DNA from: Actinotalea alkalitolerans
GTDB lineage: Bacteria > Actinomycetota > Actinomycetes > Actinomycetales > Cellulomonadaceae
Direction: 5' to 3'
NCBI RefSeq assembly: GCF_023369855.1
Contig: NZ_JAMBPP010000002.1
Span: forward strand, 1 to 64,000
DNA: 64,000 bases
Part shown: one piece after another, positions 52,166 through 59,853 of the stretch
Position numbering within the stretch: the stretch's first letter is position 1
Layout of the letters: the number at the start of each line of letters is the position of its first letter
Notes under the pieces: generated by a model
What the model saw: only the letters and a program-made list of their open reading frames with translations
Told to the model about the DNA's origin: nothing
Database searches by the model: none
Position numbers and translations under genes: made by a program

Positions 52166-52672
52166 GTGCATGCCGTGAAGAAGACCTTGGACAGAGCACT
52201 CGCCGCGATCTGCGTCGTCCTGTTCGCGCTGCTGGTGCTGACGGTGGTGTGGCAGGTCTTCAGCCGCCAGGTGATCAACAACCCGAGCACCTGGTCCGAG
52301 GAGGCCGCGCGCTACATCTTCGTGTGGCTCGGGTTCTTCGCCGCAGCCCTGGTCTTCTCCGAGCGGGGGCACATCGCGGTCGACTTCGTCGTCCGGAAGC
52401 TCCCGGCCCTGGTCCAGCGCATCATCGCGGTGCTGGTCCAGGTCCTCATCATCGCCTTCGCCGTGATCGGCCTGATCTGGGGCGGCTGGCGGGCCTCCCA
52501 GGGGGCATGGGGCACCAACCTCACCGCTCTGCCCACCCAGATCGGCGTGATGTACCTGGTGATGCCGATCACCGGCGTGCTGATCACGATCTACGCGCTC
52601 TACCACGTGGTCGAGGTCCTGCGGGGCACAGAGGCGCCGATCGAGCCCACCGACGACGCCGAAGCGATCTAG
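52166..52672 (+). CDS. dctQ: TRAP transporter small permease (DctQ)
   Basis: A 168-residue protein with four membrane segments. WQVFSRQVINNPSTWSEEAARYIFVWLGFFAAALVFSERGHIAVD (region about 28-73; key parts WSEEAARY and GHIAVD) is the DctQ signature. It is the small membrane subunit that joins the binding protein to DctM. It starts with GTG, 37 bases after dctP, with GAAGGG upstream. Confidence 0.92.
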   Translation: MHAVKKTLDRALAAICVVLFALLVLTVVWQVFSRQVINNPSTWSEEAARYIFVWLGFFAAALVFSERGHIAVDFVVRKLPALVQRIIAVLVQVLIIAFAVIGLIWGGWRASQGAWGTNLTALPTQIGVMYLVMPITGVLITIYALYHVVEVLRGTEAPIEPTDDAEAI

Positions 52673-52680
52673 GAGCCCTC

Positions 52681-53994
52681 ATGGAACCCGCAACCCTCGC
52701 CGGGCTGATCCTGCTCGTCGGCATCGTCGTCATGATCGCCCTGAGCGTCCCGATCGCCGTGGCCATCGGCCTCTCGGCCATCTTCGCCACCGTGGCCCTG
52801 CTGGGTCTGGACGGCGCCGTCCTGGCGAGCTCCCAGCGCATGTTCACGGGCATCAACTCGTTCCCGCTGCTCGCGATCCCCTTCTTCATCTTCGCCGGCG
52901 TGCTCATGAACAACGGTGGTATCGCCGGCCGGCTCATCGACGCCGCCAAGGTGCTCGTCGGGCGGGCACCGGGCTCTCTCGCGCAGACCAACGTCGTGGC
53001 GAACGCCATGTTCGGGGCCGTCTCGGGTGCGGCGGTCGCCGCCGCGGCCGCCGTCGGGACGGTCATGGGGCCCCGGCAGCGCAAGGAGGGCTACGACCGG
53101 GCCTTCTCCGCCGCGGTCAACGCCGCCTCGGCCCCCGCCGGGATGCTCATCCCGCCGAGCAACACCTTCATCGTGTACTCCCTGGTCAGCAGCACCTCGA
53201 TCGCCGCACTCTTCATGGCGGGCGTCGGGCCCGGCGCGCTGTGGGCGGGTGCATGCATGGTCGTGGTGCTCCTGTACGTCCGCAAGCACCCCGAGCTCAA
53301 GGTCACCGACCGGGTCGGCCTGCGCCAGGGGCTCGTGGTGCTCTGGAAGGCCGTCCCCTCGCTGATGATGATCATCATCGTGATCGGCGGGATCCTCTCG
53401 GGCGTCTTCACCGCGACGGAGTCCGCCGCGATCGCCGTCGTGTACTGCCTGGTGCTCGGTTTCGCCTACCGGATGCTCAAGGTCAGCGACCTGCCGCGGA
53501 TGCTGCTGGACGCCTCCCGGACCACCGCGATCGTCATGCTCCTGGTGGGTGTCTCCTCGGCGCTGTCGTGGATCATGTCCTTCGCCCGGATCCCGGACAT
53601 CATCTCGGCGGCGATGCTCGGGCTCACGGACAGCCCCACGCTCATCCTGATCATGATGATGATCATCCTGCTCCTCGTCGGGACCTTCATGGACCCGACA
53701 CCGGCCATCCTGATCTTCACCCCGATCTTCCTGCCGATCGTCATGCAGTTCGGGATCAGTCCCGTCCACTTCGGCACGATGATCGTCTACAACCTGTGCG
53801 TCGGGGTGATCACGCCACCCGTCGGCAACGTCCTGTTCGTCAGCGCGCGGGTCGCGGGCCTGCGTCTGGAGCCCGTGATCTCGAAGATCGTGCCGTTCCT
53901 CGTGGCACTGGTGCTGGGTCTGCTGGTCGTCGTGTTCGTGCCCCAGCTCTCGACGTGGCTGCCCACCCAGATGGGTCTGATCAGCGGTCCCTGA
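52681..53994 (+). CDS. dctM: TRAP transporter large permease (DctM)
   Basis: A 437-residue membrane protein with about twelve membrane segments. It has INSFPLLAIPFFIFAGVLMNNGGIAGRLIDAAK, MFGAVSGAAVAAAAAVGTVMGPRQRKEGYDRAFSAAVNAASAPAGMLIPPSN and FMDPTPAILIFTPIFLPI, the core regions of DctM (each lies within residues 55-160 or 340-365). It is the sodium-coupled channel of the TRAP importer. It begins eight bases after dctQ with AGGAG upstream. A strong hairpin follows the stop. Confidence 0.93.
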   Translation: MEPATLAGLILLVGIVVMIALSVPIAVAIGLSAIFATVALLGLDGAVLASSQRMFTGINSFPLLAIPFFIFAGVLMNNGGIAGRLIDAAKVLVGRAPGSLAQTNVVANAMFGAVSGAAVAAAAAVGTVMGPRQRKEGYDRAFSAAVNAASAPAGMLIPPSNTFIVYSLVSSTSIAALFMAGVGPGALWAGACMVVVLLYVRKHPELKVTDRVGLRQGLVVLWKAVPSLMMIIIVIGGILSGVFTATESAAIAVVYCLVLGFAYRMLKVSDLPRMLLDASRTTAIVMLLVGVSSALSWIMSFARIPDIISAAMLGLTDSPTLILIMMMIILLLVGTFMDPTPAILIFTPIFLPIVMQFGISPVHFGTMIVYNLCVGVITPPVGNVLFVSARVAGLRLEPVISKIVPFLVALVLGLLVVVFVPQLSTWLPTQMGLISGP

Positions 53995-54009
53995 CGAGCT
54001 CTCCGGCAG

Positions 54010-54048
54010 CGGGCCGGGCGCAGGACCCCAGCGGTCGCGCCCGGCCCG
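54010..54048. terminator. Hairpin terminator after the TRAP operon
   Basis: Twelve-base arms CGGGCCGGGCGC (54010-54021) and GCGCCCGGCCCG (54037-54048), exact inverted copies with a 15-base loop, 16 bases after the dctM stop. Confidence 0.8.
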
Positions 54049-54102
54049 TGGTCGTCCTTATCGTGACGGTCCCGTCCCCGACGAACCGGAGCGTGCCCGG
54101 CC

Positions 54103-55296
54103 ATGACCACCGCACCGCACCACGACGTCCTGATCATCGGCGGCGGCAACGCCGGCATCTCCCTGGCCGCGCGGCTGCGACGGGACGGCTGCCGTGACGT
54201 CGCCGTCGTCGAACCCGAGCAGACGCACCACTACCGCCCGCTGCTGTCGTACGTCGCCGGCGGCATGGCCACCCTCGACGACCTCCGCCGACCCGAAGCC
54301 TCGGTGATCCCGCCCGGCTGCGCGTGGTACGCCGACCACGTCACGGCCGTCGAGCCCGAGAGGTTCATGGTGCGGCTGGCCGGTGGCGGGGAGATCACCT
54401 ACGGGGACCTGGTCGTGTGCCCCGGCTCGCAGGTCGACTGGGACGCCGTGCCCGGGTCCCGCGAGGCGGTCGCCACCCCGGACGCCTCGACCAGCTACCT
54501 GCCCCACCTCGCCGAGAAGACCTGGGCGATGCTCTCCTCGCTGCGCGAGGGGACCGTGGTCCTCGCGGTCTCGGACCGGCACGTCCCGTGCGCACCAGTC
54601 GCGCTCAAACCGCTGCTGATGGCGGCCGACCACTGGCGCCAGGAAGGCACCCTCGACCGGATCGCGATCGAGCTCCTGGTGGAGGGAGACCGTCTCGTCG
54701 ACCACGACCGCGGCGACCGCGAGCTGCGTGCCGCCGCCGCGGGCTACGGCATCCGGGTCCGGACCGGGACCGCCGTCGAGTCCGTGGACCCGCTCGCCCG
54801 CGAGCTCCGGGTGCGCACCCCGGCCGACCCCGACCTCGTGCGGTACGACGCACTGCTCCTCGCCCCGCCGCACCGGGCGCCCGGCTGGGTGTCCGCGAGC
54901 GGCCTGAGCGGCCCGCAGGCCGACGGGTTCGTCGCGGTCGACCCGCACACCCTCGCGCACCTCACCCACCCCAGGGTCTGGGGGCTCGGGGACGCCGCCG
55001 CGGTCGACGCCCTGCCCTCGGGGGGCGCCCTGCGCAAGCAGGTCCCGGTCGTCGCCCACAACATCGCCGCCCGGCGCACCGGGGGTCCGATGCGACGCTA
55101 CGACGGCTACTCGATCGCCCCGGTCACCACCTCCCGCCGTGACCTGCTGCTCGCCGAGCTCGACCGGGACGGTCGGCCCGAGCCGACCGTCCCGTTCCCG
55201 GACCTCGCCCGGCCCCGTCGCAACACGTTCCTCTTCGACCGGTTCCTCGAACCTCACGTCTACTGGCGCTGGCTGCTCACGGGGCACGTGTCCTGA
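54103..55296 (+). CDS. SQR-like FAD/NAD(P)-binding oxidoreductase
   Basis: A 397-residue flavoprotein of the sulfide:quinone oxidoreductase group. The FAD motif is VLIIGGGNAGISLAARL, followed by VVEPEQTHHYRPLLSYVAGG, which is characteristic of SQR. VPCAPVALKPLLMAADH (about 166) keeps one Cys of the redox pair, and VWGLGDAAAVDALPSGGAL and RKQVPVVAHNI are FAD-contacting. In the place of the second redox Cys (usually YTSCP) it has YSIAP, so the classical trisulfide mechanism is doubtful. The C-terminal end YWRWLLTGHV is usual for the group. It may oxidise sulfide or another donor with a different mechanism, or reduce a quinone. Single gene. Confidence 0.78.
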   Translation: MTTAPHHDVLIIGGGNAGISLAARLRRDGCRDVAVVEPEQTHHYRPLLSYVAGGMATLDDLRRPEASVIPPGCAWYADHVTAVEPERFMVRLAGGGEITYGDLVVCPGSQVDWDAVPGSREAVATPDASTSYLPHLAEKTWAMLSSLREGTVVLAVSDRHVPCAPVALKPLLMAADHWRQEGTLDRIAIELLVEGDRLVDHDRGDRELRAAAAGYGIRVRTGTAVESVDPLARELRVRTPADPDLVRYDALLLAPPHRAPGWVSASGLSGPQADGFVAVDPHTLAHLTHPRVWGLGDAAAVDALPSGGALRKQVPVVAHNIAARRTGGPMRRYDGYSIAPVTTSRRDLLLAELDRDGRPEPTVPFPDLARPRRNTFLFDRFLEPHVYWRWLLTGHVS

Positions 55297-55389
55297 CTCG
55301 ACGCCGTCACCGGCCCGACGACGACCTGCACGGGGTGCGCGAACCGCGCTGGATGCCACGGACAGGCCCTTCGGGAGGTGAGTCGGTCC

Positions 55390-56049
55390 TCACCACAGGG
55401 TCGGCGCGACCGACCCGATCTCCCCGACGGCGGTGCGCTCCCACCTCGAGCGCCCCTGGACCCTGCACGGCCGGCCGTCGGGGTCACGGGACCAGCCGAG
55501 GGTCAGCCCGTGCACCTCGAAGACCTCCTCGACCGAGTCGGCCCCGACGTCCTGGGTGATGGCCAGCAGGATCTCGGCCGCGGCGAGCGCGTCCGAGAGC
55601 GCATCGTGGTGACGGTCCAGCCGGACACCAGCGGCCTCGGCCACGACGTCCAGCGTGTACGACGGGAGGTCGTAGTGCCGTCGGGCGAGCAGGAGGGTGC
55701 ACCCGTACCGCAGGCGCGGACAACCGATCGAGGCGCCCCAGGTCGCATCCTGGACGACTCCCAGGTCGAACTGCGCGTTGTGCGCGATCACGGTCGAGCC
55801 GAGCAGCCGTGCCTCGATCGAGGGCCACAGCTCCTCGAACCGTGGCGCGTCCGCCACGTCCTTCGCGCACAGCCCGTGGACCGCCGTGTTGCGCAGGTCG
55901 AACGAGCCGTACAGGTCGGGTGGCCGCATCAGGCTCGACCAGCTGTCGACGACCGCCCCGGCACGTACCTCGACCAGACCCACGGCGCACGCCGAGCCTC
56001 GCGACCCGTTGGCCGTCTCCCAGTCGAGGGCGATGAAGTCCACTGCCAC
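55390..56049 (-). CDS. DnaQ-like 3'-5' exonuclease (DEDDh)
   Basis: A 219-residue protein. VAVDFIALDWETANG carries ExoI (D and E), VIAHNAQFDLGVV ExoII (Asp), and HHDALSDALAAAEILL ExoIII with the His and Asp of the DEDDh class. A C-terminal tail of about 50 residues follows, with GWSRDPDGRPCRVQGRSRWE. It should cut DNA or RNA from the 3' end with two metals; this kind of stand-alone DnaQ domain often works in repair. The GTG at 56049 was chosen since the fold begins directly after it; AGGAGG lies about twelve bases upstream. Confidence 0.88.
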   Translation of the reverse strand: MAVDFIALDWETANGSRGSACAVGLVEVRAGAVVDSWSSLMRPPDLYGSFDLRNTAVHGLCAKDVADAPRFEELWPSIEARLLGSTVIAHNAQFDLGVVQDATWGASIGCPRLRYGCTLLLARRHYDLPSYTLDVVAEAAGVRLDRHHDALSDALAAAEILLAITQDVGADSVEEVFEVHGLTLGWSRDPDGRPCRVQGRSRWERTAVGEIGSVAPTLW

Positions 56050-56269
56050 CCCGCGCCCACCCCTCCTGCTCCTGAGATCTCTCGAGCCGCGGAACCCCTC
56101 GGAGCGTGCGCGGCACATCGATCATGCCAACGATCGGCCTCTCGCGAGGACGGTTCGACTAGTCCCTCGCGCACCCTGCCCGCCCGGCGGCGAGCGCGTC
56201 ACCCACCCGCGGCGGCCAACTCCCGCGCCCCGATCGTTCACGTTCCCCCACGCCGGTCGATGAGTCCTG

Positions 56270-57523
56270 GTGGACCTCACCGCCGTCACCCCGCAGCCGA
56301 CCGCGGGCTGGGTGCACGTCGCGCGGCAGCCCATCTACGACCGCTCCCTGACGGTCCGGGGTCACGAGCTGCTGTTCCGCGCCCACAGCACCAGCACGGG
56401 CGCCGGCCCCGACGCCGGTGACCTGGCCACGACGACCGTCGTCCTGAACACCTTCACCGCCTTCGGGCTGGACCAGCTGGTCGGTGGCGGGCTCGCGTTC
56501 GTCAACCTCACGCGCCCGTTCGTCGTCGGCGAGCTGCCGATCCCCTTCGATCCCCACGCGGTGGTGCTCGAGCTCGTCGAGGGAGTGGTGGTCGACGAGG
56601 CGGTGCGCGAGGGCGTGCAGCGCCTCCGCGCCGAGGGGTTCGACCTCGCCCTGGACGACTTCCTGTGGGACCAGACGGACCGCGTCGCCCTGATGCCCGA
56701 CATCACCTACGTCAAGGTCGACATCAGCCAGCTCTCCGCCTCGGCCCTGGCAACCACCGTGCTGCAGCTCCGCGCCCATGACGTGCTGCTGGTCGCCGAG
56801 CGTGTGGAGACCGCTGCCGACCTGGAGATGTGCCGAACCCTCGGCTTCGACCTCTTCCAGGGCTACCACCTGCTGCGGCCCGAGACCCTCTCCGCGGTCA
56901 CCCTGACCCCCGACCGGCTCGCCTGCCTGGGGCTCCTGCACCGGCTCTCCGACCCGAGCCTCACCCTCGAGGACATCGAGGACCTGGTGCACCGGGACGC
57001 GGGGCTCACCTACCGCGTGCTGCACGCCGCCAACACCGCGGCCACCGGCCTGCGCCGCAAGCTCGGCTCGGTGCACGACGCGCTCGTCATGCTCGGCACC
57101 GAACGGCTCCGCGCCTGGGTGATGCTCCTGGCCTCGGCGGACGCCGGTGGCGGCGACCAGGAGCAGCTCGCCGCCGCGGTGGTCCGGGCCCGCACCTGCG
57201 AGCTCCTCGCCGACCGGCTCGACCTGCACCCCGGGGCGGCGTTCACGGCCGGTCTGCTCAGCCGGCTCGACATCGTCCTGGGCGTCCCCCTCCACGCGAT
57301 CCTGGAGAACCTGTCGCTCTCCGACGAGCTCCACGCGGCGCTGATCGACTCGACCGGTCCGCTGGGTGAGCTCCTGGCCGCGGTGATCGCCTACGAGCGC
57401 GGCGTCCCACCCGAGGCGGAGCCCCTCTCGACCGAGCTCGCCGAGGCCTACCTGGTGGCGATCGCCTGGGCGACCGCCACCCTCGCGAACCTCCCCCCGG
57501 CCCCGGCCTCGTCCGGAGCCTGA
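56270..57523 (+). CDS. EAL-HDOD domain protein (YuxH-like)
   Basis: A 417-residue protein with an N-terminal EAL-like domain (about 15-215) and a C-terminal HDOD domain (about 220-400). It starts ARQPIYDRSLTVRGHELLFRA, typical of YuxH/CdgJ-like proteins. The EAL domain is altered: EAL is ELL and DDFGTGYSS is replaced by DDFLWDQTD, so c-di-GMP cleavage is doubtful, though Asn, Lys, Glu and Gln positions remain (VNLTRPF, YVKVDIS, AERVET, FQGYHL). HDOD parts include LTLEDIEDLVHRDAGLTYRVLHAAN and VMLGTERLRAWVMLL. It likely passes signals by protein contact. GTG start without a clear ribosome-binding site. Confidence 0.85.
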   Translation: MDLTAVTPQPTAGWVHVARQPIYDRSLTVRGHELLFRAHSTSTGAGPDAGDLATTTVVLNTFTAFGLDQLVGGGLAFVNLTRPFVVGELPIPFDPHAVVLELVEGVVVDEAVREGVQRLRAEGFDLALDDFLWDQTDRVALMPDITYVKVDISQLSASALATTVLQLRAHDVLLVAERVETAADLEMCRTLGFDLFQGYHLLRPETLSAVTLTPDRLACLGLLHRLSDPSLTLEDIEDLVHRDAGLTYRVLHAANTAATGLRRKLGSVHDALVMLGTERLRAWVMLLASADAGGGDQEQLAAAVVRARTCELLADRLDLHPGAAFTAGLLSRLDIVLGVPLHAILENLSLSDELHAALIDSTGPLGELLAAVIAYERGVPPEAEPLSTELAEAYLVAIAWATATLANLPPAPASSGA

Positions 57524-57557
57524 GGCCGGCGCACCGACACCTCGGTGACGGGGCACC

Positions 57558-57584
57558 TGTCACACCGGAGCCCCCGCCGGTGTC
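57558..57584 (+). promoter_or_regulatory. ECF41-type promoter TGTCACA-N16-TGTC
   Basis: TGTCACA (57558-57564) is followed after exactly 16 bases by TGTC (57581-57584). The promoter known for ECF41 sigma factors is TGTCACA-N16-CGTC, so this site differs by one base. It lies 43 bases before the GTG of the carboxymuconolactone decarboxylase-like gene and upstream of the ECF41 gene itself. Confidence 0.75.
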
Positions 57585-57626
57585 TTGTGTGCGTCATCAT
57601 CCCCACAGCACGAGGACGTGATCGCC

Positions 57627-58217
57627 GTGCCCAGCACCTTCCGCATCCCCCCGGCCCCCACGACCGGCCTGTTCGGCACCCTCCTGTCGTTCTACGCCCG
57701 GCGGACCTACGGCAAGGTCCCGGACAACGCGTACGTCCTGCTCCACAACCGCAAGGTCCTGCGCGCGGTGATGTCCTTCGAGGGCAGGGTCACGAGGTTC
57801 GACCGCCTGGACCGCCACCTCAGGTCCTACGCCGAGATCGCCAGCGCCGGGGTGATCGGCTGCAGCTGGTGCCTGGACTTCGGGTACTTCGTCGCCCACA
57901 CCGACGGCCTCGACCTGACCAAGGTCCGCGAGGTGCCGCGCTGGCGCACCAGCGAGGTGTTCACCGACGTCGAGCGCGCGGTGATGGAGTACGCCGAGGC
58001 GATGTCCACGACCCCGCTCACCGTGACCGACACGATGGTCGAGGGCCTCGTCGACCGGCTCGGTGCCCCCGCCGTGGTCGAGCTGACCCAGGTGATCGCC
58101 CTGGAGAACATGCGATCCCGCTTCAACTCGGCCGCGGGCCTGCAGAGCCAGGGCTTCTCCGAGGTGTGCGAGCTCCCGCTGGCCCGACCGGCCGACGGCC
58201 TACGCTCGACCTCGTGA
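57627..58217 (+). CDS. Carboxymuconolactone decarboxylase family protein, ECF41 partner
   Basis: A 196-residue AhpD-like helical protein. GCSWCLDFGYF (Cys 79 and Cys 82) is the redox CxxC centre, and TDVERAVMEYAEAMSTTPLTV and ALENMRSRFNSAAG are the conserved flanks. Such proteins stand beside ECF41 sigma genes across actinobacteria and are thought to be their targets. The GTG at 57627 has GAGGA ten bases upstream; a GTG three codons earlier is an alternative. Its stop overlaps the start of the sigma gene (GTGA), and an ECF41-type promoter lies upstream. Confidence 0.88.
   Translation: MPSTFRIPPAPTTGLFGTLLSFYARRTYGKVPDNAYVLLHNRKVLRAVMSFEGRVTRFDRLDRHLRSYAEIASAGVIGCSWCLDFGYFVAHTDGLDLTKVREVPRWRTSEVFTDVERAVMEYAEAMSTTPLTVTDTMVEGLVDRLGAPAVVELTQVIALENMRSRFNSAAGLQSQGFSEVCELPLARPADGLRSTS
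58201..58206 (+). promoter_or_regulatory. -10 box of a possible internal leaderless promoter (TACGCT)
   Basis: TACGCT lies seven bases before the GTG of the ECF41 gene at 58214, inside the end of the previous gene. It would let the sigma gene be read on its own as well as from the upstream promoter. Confidence 0.4.
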
Positions 58218-59086
58218 ACGGCACCGACGCCTTCGTCACCCACCGCAACCTGCTCTTCACGGTCGCCTACGAGATCCTCGGTTCGGCGGCCGACGCCGAG
58301 GACGTGCTGCAGGAGACCTGGCTGCGCTGGGCCGACGTCGACCTGGCCACCGTGCGCGACCACCGCGCCTACCTGGTGCGCATCACGACCCGCCAGGCCC
58401 TCAACCGGCTGCGGACGATGGCGCGACGTCGCGAGACGTACGTCGGCCCCTGGCTCCCCGAACCGCTGCTCACCGCACCGGACGTGGCCGATGACGTCGC
58501 GCTCGCCGACAGCGTCTCGACCGCGATGCTCATGGTCCTCGAGACGTTGTCCCCCACCGAGCGCGCGGTCTTCGTGCTGCGCGAGGTCTTCGACGTGCCC
58601 TACGACGAGATCGCCGACGCGGTCGGCAAGACACCGGCGGCGGTGCGCCAGATCGCGCACCGCGCCCGCGAGCACGTGGCGACCCGTCGGCCGCGCGGGT
58701 CGGTCTCAGCCGAGCAGCGCCAGGCGGTGGTGGTCCGGTTCGTCGCCGCCGCGACCACCGGCGACCTGCAGGGCCTGATGGAGGTGCTCGCCCCGGACGT
58801 CGTCCTGTTCTCCGACGGCGGTGGGCTCAAGAAGGCCGCACGGCGGCCCATCCACGGCCGGGACAAGGTGGTGCGCTTCCTGGCAGGCGTCGCCAAGGAC
58901 GAGGTGGTCGAGAGGGCCGACGTGGTGACGGTCAACGGCGCGCCGGCCCTCCGGGTGGTGATCGGCGGGGTCGTCGACACGATCGCCTCGTTCCAGCTCG
59001 AGGGGGGCCTGGTCACCGCGCTGTACGTGACGCGCAACCCGGAGAAGCTGACGGCGCTCGACCGGGTCGTGGTCCTGCAACGGTGA
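58214..59086 (+). CDS. ECF41 family RNA polymerase sigma factor (SigJ-like)
   Basis: A 290-residue sigma factor. Region 2 spans about 1-75 (VAYEILGSAADAEDVLQETWLRW), region 4 about 100-160 (LSPTERAVFVLREVFDVPYDEIADAVGKTPAAVRQIAHRAREH), and the C-terminal 120 residues form an SnoaL-like domain with FSDGGGLKKAARRPIHGRDKVVRFL, the DGGGK-type motif of ECF41. This C-terminal part replaces an anti-sigma factor and tunes sigma activity. Neighbour and promoter both agree with the ECF41 family. The GTG start overlaps the upstream stop. Confidence 0.92.
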   Translation: MNGTDAFVTHRNLLFTVAYEILGSAADAEDVLQETWLRWADVDLATVRDHRAYLVRITTRQALNRLRTMARRRETYVGPWLPEPLLTAPDVADDVALADSVSTAMLMVLETLSPTERAVFVLREVFDVPYDEIADAVGKTPAAVRQIAHRAREHVATRRPRGSVSAEQRQAVVVRFVAAATTGDLQGLMEVLAPDVVLFSDGGGLKKAARRPIHGRDKVVRFLAGVAKDEVVERADVVTVNGAPALRVVIGGVVDTIASFQLEGGLVTALYVTRNPEKLTALDRVVVLQR

Positions 59087-59215
59087 GCGGGCGATGGTGC
59101 TCACCGAAGGCGTCCTTCGCCAGCAGACCGATGGTCCCGGACCTCACCCTGCTCGGCGCGGCACACTGGCCCGATCAGGGCGGCCCATGAACCGACAGCC
59201 GCGCGACCACGCTCG

Positions 59216-59794
59216 GTGACCACCAGCGACCCGCCGACCGGTGAGGGGACCTCGACGTCGATGCTGATCGCCGACGCGCAACGTGACCTCCGCAGGGTCT
59301 ACGTCGGGGGTTTCTACGGCCAGCTCGTCTCCGGCGCGGTCTGGCTCCTGGCGGCCGCAGCCACGACGTGGGTCTCGACCGCTGCGGGAACGGCCGCGCT
59401 GTGGTTCGGCGGGATGCTGATCTTCCCGCTCACAGCTCTCGCGCTGCGCGTCTCGGGCCGAGCGGCGTCCTTGGGTCGGGGCCACCCGTTCGCAGGACTG
59501 GCGACCCAGATCGCCTTCACCGTCCCGATCGGGCTCCTCGTGGCCCTCGCACTGGCGACCCAACGTCCCGACCTGTTCTTCCCGGCCGCGATGGTCGTCG
59601 TCGGCGCGCACTACCTGCCGTTCGTCTTCCTGTACGGCATGCGGCTCTACGCGGTGCTGGCCGCCGTCCTGGTCCTGGGTGGCGTGGCGCTCGCGGTGTT
59701 GCTCCCGGGTCCGGGCGTCCTCGGCGCGTGGGGCACCGGAGCGGTGCTGGTCGTCGCGGCCTTCGCGCTGCGCCACGCGGCCCGCGAGAGCTGA
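59216..59794 (+). CDS. Hypothetical multipass membrane protein
   Basis: A 192-residue protein with about six membrane segments after a 25-residue cytosolic start (LIADAQRDLRRVYVGGFYGQLVSG). PAAMVVVGAHYLPFVFLYGM near residue 125 is a well-marked polar-containing helix and resembles a small actinobacterial/proteobacterial DUF family (DUF7010-like, from memory). Function is unknown. The GTG start is uncertain; the ATG at 59261 is an alternative that keeps all the membrane segments. Single gene, convergent with the DUF4921 gene. Confidence 0.65.
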   Translation: MTTSDPPTGEGTSTSMLIADAQRDLRRVYVGGFYGQLVSGAVWLLAAAATTWVSTAAGTAALWFGGMLIFPLTALALRVSGRAASLGRGHPFAGLATQIAFTVPIGLLVALALATQRPDLFFPAAMVVVGAHYLPFVFLYGMRLYAVLAAVLVLGGVALAVLLPGPGVLGAWGTGAVLVVAAFALRHAARES

Positions 59795-59853
59795 GCCGCA
59801 GGCCAGGTGCGCACCCCGCGCGTCGATCACGCTGACAGGACGCAGGCCGCCGC

